From Halospina denitrificans (GTDB taxonomy: Bacteria > Pseudomonadota > Gammaproteobacteria > Pseudomonadales > Oleiphilaceae): a stretch of DNA of 64,000 nt. How positions within the stretch are numbered: the first letter of the stretch is position 1; the number at the start of each line of letters is the position of its first letter. Positions 26,334 to 34,160 of the stretch are shown in pieces. The position numbers and the translations under genes are program-made. A model generated the notes under the pieces. That model saw only the letters and a list, made by a program, of their open reading frames with translations, was not told where the DNA came from and did not search any database. The DNA is taken from positions 373,538 to 437,537 of the forward strand of contig NZ_SOAX01000003.1 of assembly GCF_004364635.1 (NCBI RefSeq), read 5' to 3'.

Positions 26334-27086
26334 ATGAATCCACCGAGAGTATTTGTTTCCTATTCTCATGACTCTGCTGATCATAAGAGATGGGTACTAG
26401 ATTTTGCCACTACTTTGCGGAATCGAGGTATTGATGCAGTTCTTGATCAATGGGACCTGAAACCAGGAGACGATCTTCCGCATTTTATGGAAACACAGCT
26501 GGAGTCAGCGCAGTATGTGCTGATGATTTGCTCAAACCGCTATGTGGAGAAGGCTAATGCAGGCGAGGGTGGAGTTGGGTACGAAAAAATGATCTTGACC
26601 TCAAACCTGCTCTCAAAAATTGATAGCGCAAAAGTTATCCCCATTATTAGGCAGCCAGCTGGCACGCACAACACTCCAACTTTTTTGCGCACGAAACTGT
26701 TTGTTAATTTTTCTAATGATGCTGAACTTGAGTTTAGCTTTGACGAATTATTGCGGCATTTGCTCGACGCCCCTCTGTTTGAAAAACCTGAGATAGGCTC
26801 GAATCCTTTTAAGCCAATGGAGAACTCCGCTCCGGATAGGAGTTCTGATGGGATAAAAGAGGTCATGAAAGCTGTTGCGCGGTGCTATAACAAGACATCG
26901 GCTTCTTATATCCAATTTCACAACCTTCTCAATGACTTGAGCATGCATAGGATTACTTCAGAGAAGTACTTATTGGAGGCTAAACAAGCAGGCCTTCTGA
27001 CTGCAGTTCGGAACTTCCCTTCTCGAATAAGACTGACACCGGAAGGGAGAGAGTATCTTTTTGAACATGGTATTGTGGATAAATAA
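26334..27086 (+). CDS. SEFIR/TIR-superfamily protein (possible defence effector)
   Basis: A 250-residue protein. Residues 4-150 form a SEFIR-type fold: VFVSYSHDSADHKRWVLDFA, LRNRGIDAVLDQWDLKPGDD, VLMICSNRYVEKA, then a conserved GVGYEKMIL and VIPIIRQ. SEFIR domains are TIR-like; bacterial TIR-type proteins often degrade NAD+ or signal in phage defence. Residues 165-250 look like a helical winged-helix-type domain (DLSMHRITSEKYLLEAKQ, then RIRLTPEGREYLF). Codon use is A+T-rich, unlike the conserved neighbours. It is the first recognisable gene of the cassette array and is followed 1 base later by an attC-like site. Function in defence is inference. Confidence 0.85.
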   Translation: MNPPRVFVSYSHDSADHKRWVLDFATTLRNRGIDAVLDQWDLKPGDDLPHFMETQLESAQYVLMICSNRYVEKANAGEGGVGYEKMILTSNLLSKIDSAKVIPIIRQPAGTHNTPTFLRTKLFVNFSNDAELEFSFDELLRHLLDAPLFEKPEIGSNPFKPMENSAPDRSSDGIKEVMKAVARCYNKTSASYIQFHNLLNDLSMHRITSEKYLLEAKQAGLLTAVRNFPSRIRLTPEGREYLFEHGIVDK

Positions 27087-27087
27087 A

Positions 27088-27171
27088 GCATAACCAGTGC
27101 AGGCACGGCGACGCCCTTTACATTGCGCCTTCGGCTCCATTTCATGGCCGCGCATGCTGCAAGCGTTAAAG
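27088..27171 (+). repeat. attC-like recombination site 1
   Basis: An 84-base imperfect palindrome starting GCATAAC (R'') and ending GTTAAAG (R'), with inner arms TGCAG/CTGCA and the CGCCTTCGGCTCC element common in integron attC sites. It directly follows the SEFIR stop codon, as attC sites do in gene cassettes. Confidence 0.72.
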
Positions 27172-27428
27172 GCCTAGCTACGTCGCTTTTGGATTTGGTG
27201 TTTGGGCGCAGCTTGGCAGTAGTTTTCAGGCAAAACACAGCCGCCTGTCTGGCGGCGGTTTTGGCCGCTATTTCGGTGTTCAGGTTGCGGGGCAATCCGG
27301 CGCATTCGTCGTGCAGTTTCCGCTCATTCGGTGCTCTGGTTCCTGGCGCTATGGGTCGAGCTAGTACACAGTATCGGGAGTAGGCATTCAGTATTGGGTG
27401 CCAAACCAAAAAACAAGGGTAAACAGGC
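27172..27428. other. Cassette without a convincing gene
   Basis: About 257 bases lie between attC-like sites 1 and 2. Short frames exist on both strands, but none has a Shine-Dalgarno with a protein-like sequence. A CCGCC/GGCGG hairpin sits at about 27241-27257, followed by a short T-run. It may be a non-coding or promoter cassette, or a decayed gene. Confidence 0.45.
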
Positions 27429-27529
27429 CCTTAACAAGTCGCAGCAGTACGCGGCCTACGGCCGCCGGACGCCCTTTCCATGGCTCCTTCGTCGCCATTC
27501 CAAGGTCGCCGCTGTGCTCAGCGTTAAAT
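27429..27529 (+). repeat. attC-like recombination site 2
   Basis: A 101-base imperfect palindrome starting CCTTAAC and ending GTTAAAT. The centre is GCGGCCTACGGCCGC with further partial pairing around a GGCTCCTTCGTC loop. The TAACAAGTCGC opening is the same as in attC-like site 3, supporting common origin. Confidence 0.75.
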
Positions 27530-27541
27530 GTACGGGGAACT

Positions 27542-27859
27542 ATGACTGAGAAGACCACCGCCAAGCTCTCATCTCTCATAGGGTCAATATTTCTGGCTAT
27601 CCTGTACATCGTCGACATAGGCTTTGATGGGTGGGCATATGTTTTTGCCGCAGGAACTTGGGAAGGCGTGAAGCTAGCCGCAGATACGTTTTGGGGTATA
27701 GGCTTCCTCGTGCTTTTTATTAATCTATTTTTGATGTGGCGTGATATGTACAGGGAAGGGAAATGGGGTTGGTTTATCGCTACGGTTTTCTTGTTTTTCT
27801 TTAGTGCTCTTGCCTACTATTTCATTGAATACAGGAATCGTAACGTTCGAGATATTTGA
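27542..27859 (+). CDS. Small membrane protein, cassette-borne
   Basis: A 105-residue protein from the ATG at 27542 (GGGGA five bases upstream), 12 bases after attC-like site 2. Three hydrophobic stretches are visible: LIGSIFLAILYIVDIGF, FWGIGFLVLFINLFLMW and WFIATVFLFFFSALAYYF. The C-terminus is basic (EYRNRNVRDI). No family recognised. The position right after an attC end is the usual layout of a cassette gene. Confidence 0.7.
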   Translation: MTEKTTAKLSSLIGSIFLAILYIVDIGFDGWAYVFAAGTWEGVKLAADTFWGIGFLVLFINLFLMWRDMYREGKWGWFIATVFLFFFSALAYYFIEYRNRNVRDI

Positions 27860-27940
27860 CTGTCGCCCAAGTTAGCAGCCTTCCGGTATGGGGCTCGCAA
27901 GCTGACGCCGCGGTGCTTACTGATAGAACGAGTCGCAACT

Positions 27941-28342
27941 ATGAGTCTAGGTGAAGCCCTTACGATTTTATCAGGTCTTCTGGGGTTGTCAGGAACCATA
28001 TTATTTTGTGTGGGTATTCTTGAAGTTCGTCGGCCTGAGCTAATCTGGCTTGCAATCAGGATGTATGGTGCTGGACAGCAAATGGCACTGGGGATGAGAG
28101 CGCAGCAGGTAGACTTCTTTTTTGGCTTGGTTCTAGTCGGCCTAGCGTTCATTCTGCAAACATTGGGGGTTTTGAGTTCAGGAAAGTACCTAGTTGGTGC
28201 CAAATCTATTGGGTGCCCCGCAACCCTGATATTATCTAGTTTTACTCTTTTTATTCTAGTGTATTTAGTGGTCTGGCTCTTAGTTAGAAAAAATAGACTG
28301 AAAAGCCTTAGATTCAGAATTGAGCAACATGACAAGAGCTAG
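27941..28342 (+). CDS. Membrane protein of unknown function, cassette-borne
   Basis: A 133-residue protein with three or four hydrophobic segments (ALTILSGLLGLSGTILFCVG, FFFGLVLVGLAFILQTLGVL, LILSSFTLFILVYLVVWLLV) and a basic tail. The 81 bases before it contain GTTAGCA at about 27872, with TAAC some 35 bases earlier, possibly a collapsed attC. If so this is a separate cassette from 27542-27859. No recognised family. The stop is followed closely by attC-like site 3. Confidence 0.65.
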   Translation: MSLGEALTILSGLLGLSGTILFCVGILEVRRPELIWLAIRMYGAGQQMALGMRAQQVDFFFGLVLVGLAFILQTLGVLSSGKYLVGAKSIGCPATLILSSFTLFILVYLVVWLLVRKNRLKSLRFRIEQHDKS

Positions 28343-28346
28343 AACT

Positions 28347-28407
28347 TTTTTAACAAGTCGCGCAAGGCGGACGCCCTGGTGGGCGCCGGCTTCGCTCTGC
28401 GTTATAC
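28347..28407 (+). repeat. attC-like recombination site 3
   Basis: A 61-base site starting TTTTAAC and ending GTTATAC, with strong internal pairing (GGCGGACGCCC with GGGCGCCGGC around TGGT, and AAG with CTT outside). It is the shortest and most symmetrical of the sites. The TAACAAGTCGC beginning matches site 2. Confidence 0.8.
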
Positions 28408-28421
28408 CTAAATAGGCCGAA

Positions 28422-28931
28422 ATGCGTGCCGACGTGAAAATTCGACGAATGTCACTGTCTGACCTCCCTGAGATTTCTCGCGTACAGCGGGAGTGCTACA
28501 ACGAGAGCATTCTTGAATCTGTAGATTCATTTTCCGCAAAGCTCTCTGCTTCCCCTGATTTCTGTTTTATGGCTGTCCAAGGGGATCTGGTGGTGGGCTA
28601 TGTTGTATCTTTGCCATGGGTGTTTGGCGAGATACCCGACTTGGACGGCGCCGAGTATCTTGTGCCTTCAAATGCGGATAGTTTGTGCATTCATGATATG
28701 GCGGTGACTCCCTCAGCCCGTAAGGTTGGCGCCGCGAAACAGATGTTAAACACTGTGCTAGATAGCGCAAAGCACAGGGGGTACAAACGGATATTCTTGG
28801 TTGCTATCCAAGGGGCGTCCTCGTATTGGATGCGCCATGGTTTCAAAGCTGTGCATGTAGGTGAGTCGCTTAAGAGGGATCTATCCGCATATGGAGAAGA
28901 AGCGGTATGTATGGCCAAAACCGAGGATTAG
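28422..28931 (+). CDS. GNAT-family N-acetyltransferase, cassette-borne
   Basis: A 169-residue protein with the GNAT fold: FCFMAVQGDLVVGYVVSLP (strands 2-4), motif A DMAVTPSARKVGAAKQMLNTVLD (a variant of the Q/RxxGxG/A loop that binds acetyl-CoA), and YKRIFLVAIQGASSYWMRHGF. The substrate is unknown; cassette-borne GNATs range from aminoglycoside to toxin or peptide acetylation. The start lies 15 bases after attC-like site 3. There is no good attC after it, only a lone GTTATAG at about 28951. Confidence 0.82.
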   Translation: MRADVKIRRMSLSDLPEISRVQRECYNESILESVDSFSAKLSASPDFCFMAVQGDLVVGYVVSLPWVFGEIPDLDGAEYLVPSNADSLCIHDMAVTPSARKVGAAKQMLNTVLDSAKHRGYKRIFLVAIQGASSYWMRHGFKAVHVGESLKRDLSAYGEEAVCMAKTED

Positions 28932-28978
28932 GTATAGCACCGTTATAGGCCGAGCATCGCCGAAGAAGGAGAAGAATT

Positions 28979-29242
28979 ATGGGTCCCGAACATTTTGGCT
29001 GGGGTGGTTGGTGGGTGTTCCCCGTAGTCATGCCGCTCGTAATGATCATTTTTCTCATTATTTTTCTTTACATTGTGTTTGGTCGAGGTGGACCCAAGCC
29101 GCCGTGGTGGAATAACTCTGAGGGACCATCGAACCACAATAAGGATTCTGAAACGGCGATGGAGATACTCAAGAAGCGCTACGCCAAGGGTGAGATAACG
29201 CGAGAAGAGTTTGAGCAGATCAGAAAAGATCTTGAGAGTTAA
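28979..29242 (+). CDS. SHOCT-domain small membrane protein
   Basis: An 87-residue protein with one N-terminal membrane segment (WWVFPVVMPLVMIIFLIIFLY), a Gly/Pro/Trp-rich linker and a C-terminal SHOCT motif (AMEILKKRYAKGEITREEFE). AAGGAG precedes the ATG. SHOCT proteins of this kind are common small envelope proteins, often near metal or stress genes; no specific role can be given. It is probably part of the cassette block, although the upstream attC is missing. Confidence 0.8.
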   Translation: MGPEHFGWGGWWVFPVVMPLVMIIFLIIFLYIVFGRGGPKPPWWNNSEGPSNHNKDSETAMEILKKRYAKGEITREEFEQIRKDLES

Positions 29243-29314
29243 CTCGGGGGAGGATCTGAAAAGCGGATGCCTTCAACGGTGAGGGAGCATGATGAGATGG
29301 CCGCCAGAGGTCGG

Positions 29315-29364
29315 GCATAACCCCCTCTTTTGGGCTGGTCCTGAGCGGTCTTCATAGGGTTAGC
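29315..29364 (+). repeat. Degenerate attC-like site 4
   Basis: GCATAACCC (29315-29323) and GGGTTAGC (29357-29364) are near-perfect inverted ends with little pairing between them. It lies directly before the second acetyltransferase gene. Short and weak, so an eroded attC or chance are both possible. Confidence 0.4.
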
Positions 29365-29369
29365 AAGAC

Positions 29370-29906
29370 ATGAAGTTTTCGATGTATAGCGAGTCTGATC
29401 GACAGGAAATAGAGGCCCTGTTTACCCGGACGTTCTCTGATTCGGAAGGCCAGTCCGAGGGAAAGCTGATTGGGCAATTAGTGCATGAATTGATGATCGG
29501 GACCGAAACCGATGACATGCTCGGGTTCATCGCCACCGAGCAAGAGCAGATCGTCGGTTGTATCTTCTTCACTCGGTTGTCGTTCAGTTCCCCTGCTAAA
29601 GCTTTTCTGTTGTCACCAGTAGCAATAGATACAACTCATCAGGGCACAGGCATTGGCCAAAAACTGATTAAGTTTGGAATTAGGCACTTGGGTGCATTGG
29701 GTGTTGAGCTCATTTTTACCTATGGAGATCCCAGCTATTATTCAAAAGTGGGTTTCAGGCAGGTACCTGAAGAGGTTGCGGCAGCACCATTTAAACTAGC
29801 TCATCCAGAGGGTTGGCTGGGGCAATCATTAGACGGAGGCAGTCTTGAGTTCCCACTGGGACAGGCTAGTTGCGTTGAGCCATTCAATGATCCTCAGTAT
29901 TGGTAA
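29370..29906 (+). CDS. GNAT-family N-acetyltransferase (YhbS-like), cassette-borne
   Basis: A 178-residue protein resembling YhbS-type acetyltransferases: EQIVGCIFFTRLSF, LLSPVAIDTTHQGTGIGQKLIKFGI (the acetyl-CoA loop HQGTGIGQ), and LIFTYGDPSYYSKVGFRQVP. The C-terminal part (PFKLAHPEGWLGQSLDGG) is also typical of that family. The substrate is unknown. The gene is followed by a damaged attC-like sequence that marks the right edge of the array. Confidence 0.85.
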   Translation: MKFSMYSESDRQEIEALFTRTFSDSEGQSEGKLIGQLVHELMIGTETDDMLGFIATEQEQIVGCIFFTRLSFSSPAKAFLLSPVAIDTTHQGTGIGQKLIKFGIRHLGALGVELIFTYGDPSYYSKVGFRQVPEEVAAAPFKLAHPEGWLGQSLDGGSLEFPLGQASCVEPFNDPQYW

Positions 29907-29931
29907 ACCTATCTACCGGACCGGGAATCAC

Positions 29932-29982
29932 ATAACAATTCGCGTAAGACGTCCCTGACGGGCCGCCGCTTCGCTCGGTAAT
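29932..29982 (+). repeat. Truncated attC-like site 5 at right edge of array
   Basis: It begins ATAACAATTCGCG, then GACGTCCCTGACGGGCCGCCGCTTCGCTCGG, which resembles the inner part of attC sites, but it ends in GGTAATC instead of GTTA. A run of eight C follows (29983-29990). It appears to be the last site, damaged on its 3' side. Confidence 0.55.
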
Positions 29983-30017
29983 CCCCCCCCATTTTTAGAA
30001 GGCTTCAAAAGTAGAGC

Positions 30018-30104
30018 TCAGGCCACAGCGGCCAGTTCAAGCAGCGAGAGCTTGCGCTTGGTATGATGTGAAATGACAGCCAGGACGCCCAATAACCAGG
30101 ACAC
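30018..30104 (-). pseudogene. Possible C-terminal remnant of a transposase
   Basis: On the minus strand a 28-residue frame from a GTG ends ISHHTKRKLSLLELAAVA followed by a stop. This looks like the tail of a larger protein, perhaps a transposase, with its upstream part missing (an in-frame stop precedes it). The flanking region 29985-30174 holds no other gene, only a perfect 14-base palindrome AAAGCGGCCGCTTT at 30133-30146 and the gdhA leader. Family assignment is a guess. Confidence 0.25.
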
Positions 30105-30174
30105 CTACGCAAGCGTGGTGGCACTGCTTTAAAAAGCGGCCGCTTTGCGCTTTCTTAGATGGAAAAGGAAAAAT

Positions 30175-31524
30175 ATGTCAGCAGAGCGATCTGAAATCGA
30201 GCAGTTCATGCGGGGACTGGAACACCGGAATCCACACGAGCCGGAATTCCACCAGGCCGTGCAGGAGATCGCCGAGTCGGTGATGCCCTGGTATCTGGCG
30301 CATGAAGACTACCGGAAAGCACAGATTCTGGAACGGGTGACGGAACCGGATCGCATCATCAGTTTCCGGGTGTCGTGGGAGACGGATGATGGCGATATCC
30401 GGGCGAATCGTGCCTGGCGCGTCCAGTTCAGTCACGCGCTGGGCCCCTATAAGGGCGGCTTGCGTTTTCATCCAACGGTGACGCAAAGCGTTCTCAAGTT
30501 CCTCGGGTTCGAGCAGATTTTCAAGAACAGCCTGACCGGCTTGCCGATGGGCGGGGCCAAGGGTGGCTCGAATTTTAACCCCAAGGGCAAAAGCGAGCGC
30601 GAAGTGATGCGGTTCTGTCAGTCGCTGATGACAGAGCTGTATCGCCACATTGGTGAGGATGTGGATATACCCGCGGGGGACATTGGGGTAGGCACCCGCG
30701 AGATCAGTTTCCTGTTCGGCCATTACATGCGGCTTCAGAACCGCTGGACGGGGGTGTTAACCGGCAAGGGATGTTCTTTCGGTGGCAGCGCGGTTCGCAT
30801 GGAGGCCACGGGCTACGGTTGTGTCTATTTCTGCGAGCACATGCTGAACCACCACGGTGAAGGACTGGAAGGCAAGTGCATCGCCATCAGCGGCAGTGGG
30901 AATGTCGCGCTCCATGCCGCCGAAAAAGCAGTCGAGAAGGGCGCAAGGGTTGTGACGCTCAGCGATTCCGATGGCTTTGTTTACGTCAGGGAGGGGCTCC
31001 AGCAGGAGCACCTCGAATTCGTGAAGGACCTGAAGCAGAACCGGCGGGGTCGAATCTCCGAATTCGCGGAAAACTACAGGGGCGCGGAGTTTCACGAGGG
31101 GGAAGATCCATGGAGGGTGACCTGTGACATTGCCTTGCCCTGTGCGACTCAGAACGAGCTGCAGGAAAACGATGCCGAGGCGCTTATCAGGAACGGCGTG
31201 ATGGCTGTGTGCGAAGGCGCGAACATGCCGTTGACTGCCGGGGCAGCCCGGTTATTCGCCGCCCACAATATCCTGCATGCGCCGGGCAAAGCCTCGAATG
31301 CCGGCGGAGTCGCGGTCAGCGGACTTGAGCTGAGCCAGAATGCCATGCGCATCAGCTGGTCCCATGATGAAGTCGATTCGCTGCTGCAGAAGATTATGAC
31401 GGAGATCCACTTGAGCTGTGTCCAGCACGGTACGAGCCACGGGCGAGTCGACTACGTGCGCGGGGCCAATATCGCCGGCTTCAAGAAAGTGGCCGACGCC
31501 ATGCTGGCTTACGGTGTCTTTTAG
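30175..31524 (+). CDS. gdhA: NADP-specific glutamate dehydrogenase GdhA
   Basis: Converts 2-oxoglutarate and ammonia to glutamate with NADPH. The ATG at 30175 has AAAAGGAA upstream; the product is 449 residues (E. coli GdhA, 447). Motifs are PYKGGLRFHP, the catalytic-Lys region LPMGGAKGGSNF, the PAGDIGVGTREI block and the dinucleotide site AISGSGNVALHA. It is convergent with cyanophycin synthetase (5-base gap). Supplying glutamate for aspartate and arginine, the building blocks of cyanophycin, would link it with its neighbours, but this is an inference from position. Confidence 0.96.
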   Translation: MSAERSEIEQFMRGLEHRNPHEPEFHQAVQEIAESVMPWYLAHEDYRKAQILERVTEPDRIISFRVSWETDDGDIRANRAWRVQFSHALGPYKGGLRFHPTVTQSVLKFLGFEQIFKNSLTGLPMGGAKGGSNFNPKGKSEREVMRFCQSLMTELYRHIGEDVDIPAGDIGVGTREISFLFGHYMRLQNRWTGVLTGKGCSFGGSAVRMEATGYGCVYFCEHMLNHHGEGLEGKCIAISGSGNVALHAAEKAVEKGARVVTLSDSDGFVYVREGLQQEHLEFVKDLKQNRRGRISEFAENYRGAEFHEGEDPWRVTCDIALPCATQNELQENDAEALIRNGVMAVCEGANMPLTAGAARLFAAHNILHAPGKASNAGGVAVSGLELSQNAMRISWSHDEVDSLLQKIMTEIHLSCVQHGTSHGRVDYVRGANIAGFKKVADAMLAYGVF

Positions 31525-31529
31525 CGCTA

Positions 31530-34160
31530 TCAGCCCTGGGCGATCTCGGCCTGTGTCGGGAAGCGTCGCCCCTTGAGACGTTCCGTCGCGCCTTCGATGT
31601 CATCGACGAAAAGCAGCAGGAAATCCCCCTCCTGGGCCTCGGCAATGGCTTTTGCCACTGCATCCTGTTCACTCATGATCGTTTCGACCTGAATGGATGA
31701 GTCGGCATGCGTGGCACCGCGGTGAATGAGCTTCGCCGTCTCGCCGGTCTTGCGCCCACGGGCATCCGTCTCATAAACATAGAGAACATCGCACATACTG
31801 GCGAGCTGCCCGCCCAGGGCCCAGAGATCTTCGTCCCGCCGGTTGCCGGGTGCCGTGGCAACACCGATCCTGCGTTTGGTGGCCAGCCCATTGACCAGAT
31901 GTTCAAGCGCCTCCAGCGCCGGGACGTTGTGACCGTAGTCGATAAGGCATTTCACCCCATCCGCCTCGAAATAGTTCGTGCGGCCCGGCATCTGCGCCGG
32001 TGTCGGATGGAAGGTCAGAAGCCCCGCCCGAACGTCGTCGATCTCTACCCCGTGGCTGATGGCGGCCGCGGCGGCGGCCATCGCGTTCTGTACGTTGAAA
32101 GGCGCATGGCCTTCGAAGGCGATCGGCACATCGTTGACTTCGACGATTTCGACCGTGACCTTGCCTTTCAGCAGAACGATCTTCCCGTTCTTCACGGTCA
32201 GCACCATGCCGTGGTTACTGAGGTGCTCGGCCAGCGCCGGATTATCGGGATTCATCGTGAAGTATATGATTTCACCACGCGCCCAATAGGTGCCGTGCTC
32301 CATCACTAAGGGGTCGTCGGCGTTGAGAACGCAGTACCCGCCTTCCTTCTTCACCGAATCGACGACGACGGTCTTGCAGCGGGCGAGTTCATCCAGCGTA
32401 TGGATATCGTTTTCGCCCAGGTGATCGGAGGCGATATTCAACAGGACGCCGACATCGCATTCGTCAAAACCCAGTCCGCGACGCATGATGCCGCCGCGCG
32501 CGACTTCAAGCACGGCGTGCTCGACCGTCGGTTCCCGAAGCACGGCCTGCGCCGCCGCGGGGCCGGAATAGTCACCACGCAGGATGACATGGTTGTCGAT
32601 CTCGACTGTACCGGTACACCCCATGCCGACGGAATGCCCTGCCTGGCGAAGGATATGCATCGTCAGGCGCGTCGTGGTTGTCTTACCGTTGGTACCGGTA
32701 ATCGCGGTTATCGGAATCCGGCCGTTATTCGTCGGGTCGGGGAAGAGCATATCCACCACATGCTCGCCCACGGGACGTGGTGTGCCATGGGTCGGCGACA
32801 TATGCATGCGGAAACCCGGTCCGGCATTGACTTCGACGATACCGGCTGACTGCTGATCCAGCGGTACGAACAGGTTTTCGGCCAGAAGATCGATGCCGAT
32901 CACGTCGAGCCCGACAAGCCGGGCAACGCGTTCCATCGTGAAGCGCACTTCCGGGTGCACCTCGTCGGTCAAATCCGTTGCGGTACCGCCCGTCGAGAGA
33001 TTGGCGGTCGATTTCAGATACGCGATCTCGCCTTTCGGCAGCACGGTATCCAGCGTATGGCCCGCCTGCTCCAGCATCCGGTGGGTCTGTGCGTCCACAT
33101 GAATCTGGGTCAGCAGGTTTTCATGCCCCACACCACGGCGCGGATCGGCGTTCTCACTATCGATGAGTTGCTGGATCGTGTTGGTTCCATCGCCCGTCAC
33201 ATGAGCGGCCCGACGGCGTGCTGCGGCCACGAGTTTGCCGCCGATCACCAGAATCCGGTGGTCCTCGCCCTTGGTGTAGCGTTCCACAAGCACGGTTTCG
33301 TGCTTCGCATAGCCAGCTTCATATCCGGCTTTGAGATCTTCCAGAGAGTTGATGTTGGTTGTCACGCCGCGTCCATGATTGCCCGACAGCGGTTTGGTTA
33401 CGACCGGCCAGCCGAGCCAATCCGCCGCGCTTTGCGCCTCCTCCCAGGAATAACAGGCTTGTCCGCGCGGCACCGGAATCCCGGCATCATCCAGTATCTG
33501 CTTGGTCCATTCCTTGGAGTCGGCGATCGAGAAGCCGATGATCCCGGATGAATCCGTCACCGTCGCCTGAAACCGCCGTTGTTTGACGCCGTGGCCAAGC
33601 TGCGTGTAGCTGGTGCCTTCGGTAAGATTGTAGGCCGGAATGTTTCGGGCCTTGGCAGCATTGATGATCGATCCGGTGGAGGGGCCGAGCGCGTTGGCGT
33701 CGCGAACCTCTTTCAGGCGATCGATAGTGGGACCGAGGTCCACGTCCTCGCTATCGTAGAGCTTCTGCGCGATCTCCACCGCAGCCTCGCCCGCGGCGAG
33801 GCCTGTGGCTTCGTCCCGGTAGCGATAGACCACGCTGTAGATTCCGGGGTCATAGCTATCGACGGTTTTTCCGTATCCGACCGAAAAGCCGACCAGGTTC
33901 TGCAACTCGATCGCGAGATGCTCGACCAGATGCCCGGCCCAGGTGCCCTCTCTGAGCCGCTGCAGAAAACCACCCGGTTCCCCAACCGAGCAACGGTGCT
34001 CGTTGATGCTGGGAATCAGGCTCAAAAGCTTAGCCGCTATCCCCGGAACCTGGTCGCTGGGCCTGTTTTCCAGTTCATCAATAGCGAGCCGCATGTAGAT
34101 GGCTTTGTAGCGGCTATAGTAATTGGGCCCACGCAGGGCGCGGTGTTCAAGAATTCGCAA
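31530..34160 (-). CDS. cphA: Cyanophycin synthetase CphA
   Basis: Builds multi-L-arginyl-poly-L-aspartate, a nitrogen reserve, by ATP-dependent ligation. The 876-residue product has an N-terminal domain (MRILEHRALRGPNYY), a central ATP-grasp part (VVTKPLSGNHGRGVTTNI, then IGIDLLAENL) and a C-terminal Mur-ligase-like part with P-loop ITGTNGKTTTTRLT and APGNRRDEDL. The start is a TTG (34158-34160), supported because it begins the conserved family N-terminus. It overlaps the cphB stop by 14 bases, implying translational coupling from cphB. Confidence 0.96.
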   Translation of the reverse strand: MRILEHRALRGPNYYSRYKAIYMRLAIDELENRPSDQVPGIAAKLLSLIPSINEHRCSVGEPGGFLQRLREGTWAGHLVEHLAIELQNLVGFSVGYGKTVDSYDPGIYSVVYRYRDEATGLAAGEAAVEIAQKLYDSEDVDLGPTIDRLKEVRDANALGPSTGSIINAAKARNIPAYNLTEGTSYTQLGHGVKQRRFQATVTDSSGIIGFSIADSKEWTKQILDDAGIPVPRGQACYSWEEAQSAADWLGWPVVTKPLSGNHGRGVTTNINSLEDLKAGYEAGYAKHETVLVERYTKGEDHRILVIGGKLVAAARRRAAHVTGDGTNTIQQLIDSENADPRRGVGHENLLTQIHVDAQTHRMLEQAGHTLDTVLPKGEIAYLKSTANLSTGGTATDLTDEVHPEVRFTMERVARLVGLDVIGIDLLAENLFVPLDQQSAGIVEVNAGPGFRMHMSPTHGTPRPVGEHVVDMLFPDPTNNGRIPITAITGTNGKTTTTRLTMHILRQAGHSVGMGCTGTVEIDNHVILRGDYSGPAAAQAVLREPTVEHAVLEVARGGIMRRGLGFDECDVGVLLNIASDHLGENDIHTLDELARCKTVVVDSVKKEGGYCVLNADDPLVMEHGTYWARGEIIYFTMNPDNPALAEHLSNHGMVLTVKNGKIVLLKGKVTVEIVEVNDVPIAFEGHAPFNVQNAMAAAAAAISHGVEIDDVRAGLLTFHPTPAQMPGRTNYFEADGVKCLIDYGHNVPALEALEHLVNGLATKRRIGVATAPGNRRDEDLWALGGQLASMCDVLYVYETDARGRKTGETAKLIHRGATHADSSIQVETIMSEQDAVAKAIAEAQEGDFLLLFVDDIEGATERLKGRRFPTQAEIAQG

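Noticed and set aside
27123-27383. A plus-strand frame of 86 codons beginning inside attC-like site 1
   Set aside because: It starts within the recombination site, lacks a Shine-Dalgarno and looks like Ala/Arg/Ser-rich random translation; kept only as a gene-free cassette.
26918-27409. A minus-strand frame of 163 codons across the SEFIR gene end and attC-like site 1
   Set aside because: It runs through the attC-like palindrome and part of a real gene, and its composition is that of a shadow frame.
26108-30174. An integron integrase gene (intI) next to the cassettes
   Set aside because: No tyrosine-recombinase reading frame is present between nrdJb and gdhA or elsewhere in the window, so the array is called as lacking an integrase.
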